This document shows, piece by piece, positions 51,840 through 60,768 of a DNA stretch of 64,000 nucleotides. The position numbers and the translations under genes are program-made. The notes beneath the pieces were generated by a model. That model was not told where the DNA came from and made no database searches. It saw only the letters and a list, made by a program, of their open reading frames with translations. The stretch covers positions 37,439 to 101,438 of the forward strand of contig CAZOOZ010000009.1 in NCBI GenBank assembly GCA_964581565.1, given 5' to 3'. The DNA comes from UBA1433 sp964581565. GTDB lineage: Bacteria; Bacillota; Clostridia; Eubacteriales; UBA1433. Positions within the stretch are counted from its first letter, which is position 1. Each line of letters starts with the position of its first letter.

Positions 51840-52967
51840 TTATATTTTTTTTGATTTAAAAACCCATTCTCTTTGGACTTGAAAACTTAGAACGAATAAA
51901 ATTCCATCGACAAATATCTTTACAATGGTAGAATTAATGCCGATGATTTTTCCTAGCCAATAGACAAAAGCATAGGAGATAAACATTTGTAGAATACATA
52001 AAGCATAGTATCTGAATAGTGTGCCTTGTGTGTAATTTTTTTTGCGGAAGGTAAAGTATTTATTGACCAAATAATTGTATAAGGATGAAAGCACTCTGGC
52101 TATGATTGTACTGATCAAAATACTGAATTTTTTATCTAAAGATGAGAATATCCACATTAAAAAAGTAAAAAAAGTAATATCAACAACAAAAGAAGATATT
52201 GATGACGATAAAAATTTTAATAGTTGTATATATATTTTGAATGATATTTTAAATGGATTGAATCGAATTTTTATTTTTTCGGTACTTTTATGTGATGAAC
52301 GAAGTTTGATTTCAGTAATATCGAAATTTTTTTGCTGGCATTCCAAGAGCATATTTGTCTCATAATCAAAGCTGTCTCCACGTGCTGTAAAGATATAAGG
52401 TATCAAGTCGTCGGGTATCGCGCGAAGCGCAGTTTGAGAATCGGTCAGATTTAGTCCGCATAATAGTCTGAGGAAGGATGATACAAATCTATTGGCCCAT
52501 CTGCTTTGCCAGGCAATATCGGATTGGGAAAAATCTCTGCATCCAAGTATGAGCGCTTGCCTGTCACGCACTAAGGCGCAGGCCATATGAAAGATATCGT
52601 CTGTAGAATACCGGTTATCGGCTGCAACTGTTAAGACACCAATGCAATCCGTATATTTTGTATTGTATAATTTATTGGTCATGTAATAATTGAGAGCAGT
52701 CTTCAGTGCTCTGCCTTTGCCTAAATTGATAAAGTGCCGCAGAACGGTGATGTTCTCATATTCATTGATATGGTTAAAGAGATGTTGGCAACCTCTTTTG
52801 CTGCCGTCGTCAACAACCAAAAGATTTATAAAACCATTATTGATGAGAGTATGTACTGTATCCAAGAGCTGTTTATTAGGGTTATGCGAAGGAATGATTA
52901 CTAAAATGCGTTCTTTGGCAATTTGCATGATATCGGTTTTTTTTTGGCAATACGGGGGAATATACAT
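51840..52967 (-). CDS. Family 2 glycosyltransferase fused to a GtrA-like membrane domain
   Basis: Residues about 20-240 form a GT-A glycosyltransferase: ILVIIPSHNPN, LLVVDDGSKR (nucleotide-binding DD), NLGKGRALKTALNYY and DSQTALRAI, close to dolichol-phosphate-mannose synthase types. Residues about 255-375 form a GtrA-like domain of four membrane helices with NYLVNKYFTFRK and the terminal REWVFK. Such proteins probably make and flip a polyprenyl-linked sugar for teichoic acids or glycans. I start at ATG 52967, with GGAG upstream; an in-frame TTG four codons earlier is rejected. Single gene with its own promoter. Confidence 0.85.
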   Translation of the reverse strand: MYIPPYCQKKTDIMQIAKERILVIIPSHNPNKQLLDTVHTLINNGFINLLVVDDGSKRGCQHLFNHINEYENITVLRHFINLGKGRALKTALNYYMTNKLYNTKYTDCIGVLTVAADNRYSTDDIFHMACALVRDRQALILGCRDFSQSDIAWQSRWANRFVSSFLRLLCGLNLTDSQTALRAIPDDLIPYIFTARGDSFDYETNMLLECQQKNFDITEIKLRSSHKSTEKIKIRFNPFKISFKIYIQLLKFLSSSISSFVVDITFFTFLMWIFSSLDKKFSILISTIIARVLSSLYNYLVNKYFTFRKKNYTQGTLFRYYALCILQMFISYAFVYWLGKIIGINSTIVKIFVDGILFVLSFQVQREWVFKSKKI

Positions 52968-53015
52968 TTTTTTCTCCAAGCATTTTCTCTGCTGACAAGT
53001 ATTACAATTTATAAT

Positions 53016-53044
53016 ATTCTATCATAATACGCAAAAAATGTAAA
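53016..53044 (-). promoter_or_regulatory. Promoter of the glycosyltransferase gene
   Basis: Minus strand: TTTACA, 17-base spacer, TAGAAT, with TG one base ahead of the -10 box. Confidence 0.65.
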
Positions 53045-53230
53045 CACTAAAAAAACAGCTTGAAACCGATACTGCAAAACAAAATTATTTAAATATAAAG
53101 TATATGCATAAATAAAAAAGAATATGTTTATTTTTTATTTGTATGCTTTATAAAAGCACAAAATAGGACAAAATATGCATTTTTTATCTGATATATTGTG
53201 TTTAATTAATAATAATGTGGGGGATAGCAC

Positions 53231-54031
53231 ATGGGAAAAACAATCGTAATCACTTCAGGAAAAGGTGGGGTAGGTAAAACCACAACAACGGCTAATTTGG
53301 GAGCTGCTCTTGCAATGCTTGGTAAGAGTGTTGTGGTTGTTGATGCAGATATTGGGCTGCGAAATTTGGATGTTGTTATGGGGCTCGAAAACAGAATCGT
53401 GTATAATTTAGTCGATGTAATCGAAGGTAAATGCAGGATCAAGCAAGCATTAATCAAAGATAAACGCTATGAAGGACTCTATCTTCTTGCGGCAGCTCAG
53501 ACAAAAGATAAAGACTGCATTAATCCTCTGCAGATGAAAAAATTATGCCTAGATCTTCAGGAGAGCTTTGAATATGTTTTGGTTGATTGTCCGGCAGGTA
53601 TAGAAAATGGATTCAAAAATGCTGTGGCCGGCGCAAATCAATCGATCATAGTTACAACACCCGAAATATCGGCAGTGCGCGATGCGGACAGAATTATTGG
53701 GCTTTTAGAAGCAAATGGGCTCTATCATAATTATCTTTTAATCAACAGAGTACGTCCCGATTTAATTAAAAGGGGAGATATGATGGACATTAATGATGTT
53801 ATCGATATTCTCTCTCTTGAGTTAATAGGAATTGTACCGGATAATAAAGATATCGTGGTGAGTACAAATAAAGGTGAGCCGATCGCCTCAAATGAGAAAT
53901 CAACAGCGGGAAAAGCATTCAAAAATATTGCCGCACGCCTCATGGGGCAAAATGTACCATTTTTGGATTTGAAAGACAACACTTCTGTTATTATGCGGCT
54001 GGCAGAGGCCATCAGCGGAAACGGGAGGTAG
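53231..54031 (+). CDS. minD: Septum site-determining ATPase MinD
   Basis: Membrane ATPase that positions the division septum. The deviant Walker A motif is GKGGVGKTTTTANLG (residues 10-24), followed by VVDADIGLRNLDVVMGLENR and VDCPAGIENGF. The C-terminus (VIMRLAEAISGN) fits the amphipathic membrane helix. Length 266 is typical. GTGGGGGAT precedes the ATG. minE follows two bases after the stop; minC is not upstream. Confidence 0.96.
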   Translation: MGKTIVITSGKGGVGKTTTTANLGAALAMLGKSVVVVDADIGLRNLDVVMGLENRIVYNLVDVIEGKCRIKQALIKDKRYEGLYLLAAAQTKDKDCINPLQMKKLCLDLQESFEYVLVDCPAGIENGFKNAVAGANQSIIVTTPEISAVRDADRIIGLLEANGLYHNYLLINRVRPDLIKRGDMMDINDVIDILSLELIGIVPDNKDIVVSTNKGEPIASNEKSTAGKAFKNIAARLMGQNVPFLDLKDNTSVIMRLAEAISGNGR

Positions 54032-54033
54032 AT

Positions 54034-54309
54034 ATGGCGGCAAAAGTAAAATTTAAAAGTGAAGACAGTAAAGAAATTGCAAAAGAAAGGCTTAGAAATA
54101 TTTTAATTTCAGATAGAATCAACGTTTCCAATGAAGTTCTTGAGATGATTAAAACAGATATCGTAGGCGTGGTTAAAGATTATTTTGAGACAAGTGAGAT
54201 GACAAGCGAAGTTTATATCACTAGCAGCAATGAAAATTCTCAAATGAAAACATCTTTAATAGCGGTTGTGCCCATAAATAAATCAAGAAATAAAAATAAT
54301 AACGTTTAA
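54034..54309 (+). CDS. minE: Cell division topological specificity factor MinE
   Basis: MinE stimulates the MinD ATPase and drives its pole-to-pole behaviour. The contact helix region is SKEIAKERLRNILISDRINVSNEVLEMIK (split: SKEIAKERLRNILISDR and VSNEVLEMIKTDIVGVV), and the C-terminal dimerisation part ends in LIAVVPINK. The first residues (MAAKVKFKSED) lack the usual hydrophobic MLDFF-type membrane-targeting start. 91 residues is normal. A terminator follows. Confidence 0.92.
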   Translation: MAAKVKFKSEDSKEIAKERLRNILISDRINVSNEVLEMIKTDIVGVVKDYFETSEMTSEVYITSSNENSQMKTSLIAVVPINKSRNKNNNV

Positions 54310-54336
54310 CCTGATTTTATATCGGGTTTTTTATTG
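54306..54336 (+). terminator. Terminator after minE
   Basis: AACCTGA and TCGGGTT pair (one wobble) around an AT loop, followed by TTTTTATT. It overlaps the -35 box of the purL promoter. Confidence 0.75.
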
Positions 54337-54362
54337 CAAAAATCCTCGTTATTTTATACAAT
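54334..54362 (+). promoter_or_regulatory. Promoter of the purine operon
   Basis: TTGCAA, 17-base spacer, TACAAT. The predicted start leaves about 27 bases of leader, too short for a purine riboswitch. No PurR box was recognised. Confidence 0.6.
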
Positions 54363-54395
54363 ATGGTGTGTAAATATGAATTCGGGGATGAAGGC

Positions 54396-57300
54396 ATGTC
54401 ACAAGTTAAAAGAATTTTTGTAGAAAAAAAAACCGAGTATAATGCTGAAGCAAAAACTTATTATTCAGCAATAAAAAATCATTTAAAAATTAACAATTTA
54501 AAAGATTTGAGAATATTGAATCGTTATGATGTGGAAGGATTGCGTGAAGAACAGTTTAAAATGGTTCTCTATACGGTTTTTGCGGAAGCGAATACCGATA
54601 CGGTTTATGAAGAAGAGGTAAAAACCGACTACAAGGATACCATCTTTGCGGTATCATACCTTCCGGGGCAATACAATCAGCGTGCAGATTCGGCAGTGCA
54701 ATGCGTGCAAATTATAACTAAGGCGGAAAATGTGGTTATAAAAAATGCACGTATTTTTATTTTGAGCGGAGAGTTGACAGAAAAAGATATTGCCCGTATT
54801 AAAGAATATATTATCAATCCGGTTGACAGCACGGAAGTAACTCAAGATAAACCGACAACATTGGCTGAGAGAATAGACTCCCCAAAAATGGTTGAGATAA
54901 TTACCGGTTTTATCAATAAAACACAAAATGAATTAGAACAACTTATTGATGATTATGCTTTGGCCATGAGTATCGAGGATATGCTATTAATTAAAGATTA
55001 TTTCTTTGCGGAAAAAAGGAATCCCACGATAACAGAGTTAAAAGTATTAGATACGTATTGGTCGGATCACTGCAGACATACAACATTTAACACGAGGATT
55101 ACAAATGTTGATATTCAAGACGGGAAAATTAACATAGCTATCAAAAACGCTTTTGAAGAATATAAAAAATTAAGACAGCTACTATATGCCGGAAAAAACA
55201 GGGCAGTCTGCCTCATGGATATTGCAACAATCTATGCTAAAAAGGCGAAAAAAGACGGTATCTTATATGATCTTGAAGAGTCGGATGAAATAAATGCCTG
55301 CTCTATTAAAACAAAAGCGATTGTAGACGGCAAAACGGAAGATTGGCTTGTGATGTTTAAAAATGAAACACACAACCATCCAACCGAAATCGAGCCTTTT
55401 GGCGGTGCTGCGACTTGTCTTGGCGGAGCTATTCGAGATCCACTTTCAGGGCGAAGCTACGTATATCAGTCAATGAGAGTGACAGGTTGCGCCGATTGCA
55501 CGCAAGATATAGAAGAGACGATAAAGGGAAAACTTCCCCAGGTTAAAATAACGACGGAAGCAGCTTCGGGTTTTTCATCCTACGGCAATCAGATAGGCTT
55601 GGCTACAGGGCAGGTCAAAGAATATTATCATGAAGGATTTTTAGCTAAACGTATGGAGGTAGGGGCCGTTATTGCCGCCGCAAAAGCGGAAAATGTCAAA
55701 CGTCTGACACCAAAGAACGAAGATATCATTATTCTCTTAGGAGGCAGAACAGGCCGGGATGGGATAGGCGGAGCTGTAGGCAGTTCGAAAGCGCATACAG
55801 ACATGTCTGTAAAAAAGAGCGGTTCGGAAGTGCAGAAAGGTAATCCCGTTGAGGAGAGAAAATTACAAAGATTATTCAGAAATCCGCAAGCTGCCCGTAT
55901 GATCAAAAAATGCAATGACTTCGGCGCGGGCGGTGTATCTGTCGCGATAGGAGAACTTGCCGGAAGCATTGATATATTCTTAGACAGAGTACCTAAGAAA
56001 TATGAAGGATTGGATGGCACAGAGCTTGCCATTAGCGAATCACAGGAGCGCATGGCGGTGCTATTGGATAGAGATGATGCAAAAGCGTTTATGGATCTGG
56101 CGCATGAAGAAAATATTGAAGCAACTATAGTTGCGCAGGTTACAGATTCTGCCAGATTAAAAATGTTTTGGAGAGGGCAGGAAATTGTAAATATCAGCCG
56201 TGCGTTTTTGGATACAAACGGAGCAAACAGACAAATAGATATACTTGTTAGTGAGCCGCAATCTATAAATTATTTTAAAGACGAAAATAATAAAAATATT
56301 GATATAGAAGAGATTATAGAAGCGTTGCTTAGCGATATTAATACGGCATGTAATAAAGGCCTTGTGGAGCAATTCGATTCGACAATCGGTGCATCAAATA
56401 TTTTAATGCCTTTTGGCGGGAAGTATCAACTTACACCAGCAGACGGCATGGCCTCGAAGCTTCCGGTCTATGACACAGAAACGGCAACAGTAATGACACA
56501 TGGCTACAATCCGCATCTGGCAGAACAAAGCTTGTTTCACGGTGGTATCTACAGCGTCCTTATTGCGTTATCAAAAATGACCGCAATGGGGACGGATTAC
56601 AAAAGAGCAAGACTCAGCATGCAGGAATATTTTGAAAAACTATTAGATGATCCAAAAAAATGGGCAAAACCTTTTGCGGCATTACTTGGAGCTTTTGAAG
56701 CGCAAAGTGCGATGCAAACTCCGGCGATAGGCGGAAAAGACAGCATGTCGGGCACATTTATGGATTTAAATGTACCGCCAAACATCATTTGTTTTGCTGT
56801 TGCAATTTGTGACGGACAAGATATTATCTCGCCTGAGATTAAAAACACTAACAGCAAACTGTTTGCCGTTCATTTAAAACGTGACACAGATGATTTGCCG
56901 GATTATGAATATGCAAAAGTGATGTTTGGTACGATCCATAAATTGATTAAAGGTGGAAAAATCTTCGCTGCAAAGACGGTTGCGAACGAAAAACCGCTTG
57001 CAGCACTGATAAAAATGGGGATGGGAAACAAAATCGGATTGGATATAACGGCTGACAGAGGTATATTGTTGCCGGCATCAGACGGGGACATTATAATTGA
57101 AATAGAGGATACAACCATTCTTGAGCAATTCAGTAAAAAAGGATTGCTATACAGCGAATTGGCAACTTCGAATAACAGTGAATCAATACGTATTGAAGAC
57201 AAGACTTTTGTATATGATGATTTGCTTGAATTTTGGAATGAAAAGTTAAACGGTGTTTTTCCTTTAAAAGCGGAATACGCAGAAAAAGAAATACCAAAAA

Positions 57301-58145
57301 TTCATTATGAAAATAAAATTTTTAGAAAATGCAATATCAAAACGGCAAAGCCCGTTGTATTTATTCCAGCCTTCCCGGGGACAAATTGTGAGATTGACAC
57401 AGCCGTTGCTTTCGAGAACGCGGGAGCTAAAACAGAAATATTCGTTTTCAATAATCTTAGTGTAACCGATATTATGAAAAGCATTGAGAAAATGGCAAGC
57501 TGTATCAAAAAGAGCAATATTATAGCGCTTCCCGGAGGTTTTTCTGCCGGAGATGAGCCGGACGGAAGCGGTAAATTTATTGTGTCCATCTTTAAAAATG
57601 AATTGATTAAAAATGCAGTGCATTCGCTTTTGGATAATAAAGATGGATTAATGCTGGGCATCTGCAACGGCTTTCAAGCTCTGATCAAGCTGGGGTTGCT
57701 TCCATACGGAAGAATTACCGATATAAAACCAACAAGTCCGACGTTGACTTTTAATACGATAGGAAGGCATATATCGAGTATATCAACAGTAAAAGTTGTG
57801 TCGAATATGTCTGTATGGCTTAAAAAGGCCGAATTGGATAAACCATATAAAAATGTTTTATCTCATGGAGAAGGAAGATTCGTAGCAAATGAAGCAATAC
57901 TAAACACATTAAAAGAGAATAATCAAATCGCTTTTCAGTATGTGGATTACAGCAACAATGCAGTGTGTGACAGCAGGTTTAATCTAAATGGTTCCGCCTG
58001 GGCTATAGAAGGCATCACCAGTCCGGATGGCAGAATCCTAGGGAAAATGGGACATAGTGAAAGAATCGGTAAATATCTATATAAAAATATACCGGGTGAG
58101 TTCGACATAAAGTTGTTTGAATCAGCAGTTGAATATTTTAAATAA
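54396..58145 (+). CDS. purL: Phosphoribosylformylglycinamidine synthase, single-chain
   Basis: Fourth step of purine synthesis: FGAR to FGAM with ATP and glutamine. This is the large form (1249 residues) uniting PurS-, PurL- and PurQ-like parts. The synthase part has DTYWSDHCRHTTF, FKNETHNHPTEIEPFGGAATC and CNDFGAGGVSVAIGELAG; the C-terminal glutaminase has FIPAFPGTNCEID, LPGGFSAGDEPDGSG and GICNGFQALIKLGLLP with catalytic Cys. I begin at 54396 (MSQVKRIF), 27 bases after the predicted transcription start; the ATG at 54363 would lie before it. It opens the purine operon. Confidence 0.96.
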   Translation: MSQVKRIFVEKKTEYNAEAKTYYSAIKNHLKINNLKDLRILNRYDVEGLREEQFKMVLYTVFAEANTDTVYEEEVKTDYKDTIFAVSYLPGQYNQRADSAVQCVQIITKAENVVIKNARIFILSGELTEKDIARIKEYIINPVDSTEVTQDKPTTLAERIDSPKMVEIITGFINKTQNELEQLIDDYALAMSIEDMLLIKDYFFAEKRNPTITELKVLDTYWSDHCRHTTFNTRITNVDIQDGKINIAIKNAFEEYKKLRQLLYAGKNRAVCLMDIATIYAKKAKKDGILYDLEESDEINACSIKTKAIVDGKTEDWLVMFKNETHNHPTEIEPFGGAATCLGGAIRDPLSGRSYVYQSMRVTGCADCTQDIEETIKGKLPQVKITTEAASGFSSYGNQIGLATGQVKEYYHEGFLAKRMEVGAVIAAAKAENVKRLTPKNEDIIILLGGRTGRDGIGGAVGSSKAHTDMSVKKSGSEVQKGNPVEERKLQRLFRNPQAARMIKKCNDFGAGGVSVAIGELAGSIDIFLDRVPKKYEGLDGTELAISESQERMAVLLDRDDAKAFMDLAHEENIEATIVAQVTDSARLKMFWRGQEIVNISRAFLDTNGANRQIDILVSEPQSINYFKDENNKNIDIEEIIEALLSDINTACNKGLVEQFDSTIGASNILMPFGGKYQLTPADGMASKLPVYDTETATVMTHGYNPHLAEQSLFHGGIYSVLIALSKMTAMGTDYKRARLSMQEYFEKLLDDPKKWAKPFAALLGAFEAQSAMQTPAIGGKDSMSGTFMDLNVPPNIICFAVAICDGQDIISPEIKNTNSKLFAVHLKRDTDDLPDYEYAKVMFGTIHKLIKGGKIFAAKTVANEKPLAALIKMGMGNKIGLDITADRGILLPASDGDIIIEIEDTTILEQFSKKGLLYSELATSNNSESIRIEDKTFVYDDLLEFWNEKLNGVFPLKAEYAEKEIPKIHYENKIFRKCNIKTAKPVVFIPAFPGTNCEIDTAVAFENAGAKTEIFVFNNLSVTDIMKSIEKMASCIKKSNIIALPGGFSAGDEPDGSGKFIVSIFKNELIKNAVHSLLDNKDGLMLGICNGFQALIKLGLLPYGRITDIKPTSPTLTFNTIGRHISSISTVKVVSNMSVWLKKAELDKPYKNVLSHGEGRFVANEAILNTLKENNQIAFQYVDYSNNAVCDSRFNLNGSAWAIEGITSPDGRILGKMGHSERIGKYLYKNIPGEFDIKLFESAVEYFK

Positions 58146-58160
58146 GAGGAGTTAAATTTT

Positions 58161-58652
58161 ATGAAAAAAGTTGCCTTGGTTATGGGTAGCAAATCTGATT
58201 TTAAAATAGTAAAAAAAGCCGAGGAAATACTGGTAAAATTTGGCATCGATGTTGATCTCAGAGTTATATCGGCACACCGAACACCGTATGAAGCTGTTGA
58301 ATATGCAAAAAATGCATACGCTAACGGTATAGAGGTCATTATAGCGGCAGCGGGCAAAGCGGCGCATTTGGCAGGGGTTTTGGCAGGTGTGACATATTTG
58401 CCCGTGATTGGGCTTCCTATGAAAAGTTCATTTTGTGATGGACTTGATTCGCTTCTTTCAGTCGTTCAAATGCCGAAAGGGGTTCCCGTAGCTTGTGTCG
58501 CAGTTGATGGAGCAGAAAATGCGGCTTACCTTGCCGTACAAATTTTATCGCTTAAATATGAAGACTTGATGCAGAAATATATTGAACATAAAGAAAATAT
58601 GAAAATGGATGTTATGAAGCAAAATATGGAGGTCGAAAAAGACAATGAATAA
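58161..58652 (+). CDS. purE: N5-carboxyaminoimidazole ribonucleotide mutase
   Basis: Moves the carboxyl group to form CAIR. Typical class I PurE motifs: ALVMGSKSDFKIVKKA, VISAHRTPYEA, IIAAAGKAAHLAGVLAG and PVIGLPMKSSFCDGLDSLLSVVQMP (shown in parts: PVIGLPMKS, DGLDSLLSVVQMP). Length 163. AGAGGAG precedes the ATG. It overlaps purC by eight bases. Its usual partner purK is not in the window. Confidence 0.96.
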   Translation: MKKVALVMGSKSDFKIVKKAEEILVKFGIDVDLRVISAHRTPYEAVEYAKNAYANGIEVIIAAAGKAAHLAGVLAGVTYLPVIGLPMKSSFCDGLDSLLSVVQMPKGVPVACVAVDGAENAAYLAVQILSLKYEDLMQKYIEHKENMKMDVMKQNMEVEKDNE

Positions 58653-59349
58653 ATTGGACATGCTTTATGAAGGAAAAGCAAAAAAAGTGTTTCAAACAGA
58701 AAATCCTGATATCTATATTATAGAGTATAAGGATGATGCCACGGCATTTAATGCGCTTAAAAAAGGAACAATACAAGGCAAAGGTGTAGTCAATAACAAA
58801 ATGAGTGCAATATTGTTTGAACTGTTAAAAAAAGAAGGCATCCCCGTTCATTTTATTCACCTGCTTTCAGAGACAGAACAAGAAGTAAAAGCGGTTGAAA
58901 TACTTCCGCTGGAAGTGATTATCCGAAATGTAGCGGCAGGCAGCTTTTCAAAACGTTTGGGAGTGGAAGAAGGAAGTGAACTAAACAATACTGTTTTTGA
59001 ATTGTGCTATAAAAATGATGAATTAGGCGATCCTTTAATCAACGATTATCATGCTACTGCTCTAGGACTTGCCACAATAGAAGAAATTAAAAAAATGAAA
59101 GAATTATCATTTAAAATCAATAATATTTTAATACAATTTTTTAAAAAAAGAGGTATGCGGCTGATCGATTTTAAAGTAGAGTTTGGCAGATATAAGGGTG
59201 AAATTATTTTAGCGGATGAAATTTCTCCGGATACCTGCAGGCTGTGGGAGATAGGAACAAACAGGAAAATGGATAAAGACCGTTTCAGACGTGATTTAGG
59301 CAATATCGAAGAGACATACGAAGAAGTACTGAGAAAAGTACAGAATTAA
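58645..59349 (+). CDS. purC: SAICAR synthetase
   Basis: Joins aspartate to CAIR. Markers: MLYEGKAKKVFQT, KGVVNNKMSAILFELL, PLEVIIRNVAAGSFSKR, LIDFKVEFGRYKGEIILAD and DEISPDTCRLWE. Length 234 is typical. Starts inside the end of purE behind GGAGG, so the two are coupled. Confidence 0.97.
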   Translation: MNKLDMLYEGKAKKVFQTENPDIYIIEYKDDATAFNALKKGTIQGKGVVNNKMSAILFELLKKEGIPVHFIHLLSETEQEVKAVEILPLEVIIRNVAAGSFSKRLGVEEGSELNNTVFELCYKNDELGDPLINDYHATALGLATIEEIKKMKELSFKINNILIQFFKKRGMRLIDFKVEFGRYKGEIILADEISPDTCRLWEIGTNRKMDKDRFRRDLGNIEETYEEVLRKVQN

Positions 59350-59370
59350 AAAAAACTAAGAGGTTAATGA

Positions 59371-60759
59371 ATGGAATCTATGGCTGATAAATTTAATGAA
59401 GAGTGTGGCGTTGTTGGCGTCTATAAAAAAGACAACAAGGATGCCGCAAAGTTTGTTTATTATTGCTTGTATGCCCTTCAGCACAGGGGGCAGGAAAGTG
59501 CCGGCATTGCGTCTAATTGTAATGGAGAAATAAACAATAAAAAAGGAATGGGCCTTCTGAGCGAAGTTTTTTCTAACGGAGAGGGAGTAGACTGTCTAAG
59601 AGGCAATATTGCGATTGGACATGTAAGATACACAACAGCGGGAGAAAGCCAGATAAAAAATGCGCAACCTCTTGATGTTTTATATAAAGGACTCCAAATT
59701 GCGCTTGCTCACAACGGTAATATCGTTAATGTAAAAAATATAAAAGGTATCTTGGAAGACAGTGGTGTGGTGTTTAACACAACATCTGATACAGAAGTGA
59801 TACTAAATTTGTTTGCACGTAATATAAAATACGGGGAAGTTTTTGCAATACGAGAATTGTGTCAACTCATAAGCGGTTCTTATGCGCTTGCAATCACTTT
59901 TGGCAATAAACTTATTGCAGTCAGAGATATCAATGGACTTCGCCCGCTTTGTATAGGTGAAAACAGCAGGAGCCATGTCATAGCTTCCGAATCTTGCGCA
60001 TTGGATGCAATCGGGGCAAATTTTGTACGAGATGTGGAACCTGGAGAAATTGTTGTCATTGATGAAGAAGGTCTTCATTCACATAGAATAGATACATCGG
60101 CTGAGAGAAAAATGTGTATTTTCGAATATGTTTATTTTGCAAGACCGGATTCGACATTAGACGGTATCAATGTGTACACCTCAAGATATAATGCGGGAAG
60201 AATAATGGCAAGAGAGGCTCCTATAGAAGCTGATATTGTCATAGGTGTGCCTGATTCAGGTATTCCTGCAGCTATAGGATATTCCAAAGAAAGCGGTATT
60301 CCCTATGGTATGGGGCTGATTAAAAATAAATATATTGGAAGAACATTCATACAGCCTTCACAAAAAATGCGTGAAGAAGGAGTGGCCATAAAGCTAAATC
60401 CGCTAAAAGAAGTGATCGAAAATAAAAGGGTTGTTATTATAGATGATTCTATTGTTCGTGGAACAACTTCACAAAAATTAGTAGAAATCATTCGAAAAGC
60501 AGGTGCAAAAGAGGTTCATCTGCGTGCGGCGTCTCCACCTGTGATATCGGGCTGTTATTTCGGCGTAGATACTCCTTCCAAAGAGCACTTGATTGCGGCT
60601 AACTTGAGCTTGGAAGAGATAACGCAAACAATAGGGGCGGACAGCGTCGGCTATATCACGTTGGAAGGATTGGTTGAAGCAATGGGACGAGACGGAAATG
60701 ATTTTTGTAAAGCTTGTTTTGATGAAAAGTATCCGGTCATTATTCCGCGTAATATTTAG
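59371..60759 (+). CDS. purF: Amidophosphoribosyltransferase
   Basis: First committed step of purine synthesis, from PRPP and glutamine. A short propeptide precedes the catalytic Cys12 in NEECGVVGVY, as in the B. subtilis type. The PRPP loop is VVIIDDSIVRGTTS. Cysteines in MCIFEYVYFARPDS, ISGCYFG and the C-terminal FCKACF fit the four ligands of the [4Fe-4S] cluster in that type. 462 residues. GAGGT lies seven bases ahead of the ATG; an ATG three codons later is possible. Confidence 0.96.
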   Translation: MESMADKFNEECGVVGVYKKDNKDAAKFVYYCLYALQHRGQESAGIASNCNGEINNKKGMGLLSEVFSNGEGVDCLRGNIAIGHVRYTTAGESQIKNAQPLDVLYKGLQIALAHNGNIVNVKNIKGILEDSGVVFNTTSDTEVILNLFARNIKYGEVFAIRELCQLISGSYALAITFGNKLIAVRDINGLRPLCIGENSRSHVIASESCALDAIGANFVRDVEPGEIVVIDEEGLHSHRIDTSAERKMCIFEYVYFARPDSTLDGINVYTSRYNAGRIMAREAPIEADIVIGVPDSGIPAAIGYSKESGIPYGMGLIKNKYIGRTFIQPSQKMREEGVAIKLNPLKEVIENKRVVIIDDSIVRGTTSQKLVEIIRKAGAKEVHLRAASPPVISGCYFGVDTPSKEHLIAANLSLEEITQTIGADSVGYITLEGLVEAMGRDGNDFCKACFDEKYPVIIPRNI

Positions 60760-60768
60760 GAGAAAGAT

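Noticed and set aside
54363..54395. Longer purL starting at the ATG at 54363
   Set aside because: This ATG lies directly after the -10 box, ahead of the expected transcription start, and lacks a ribosome binding site.
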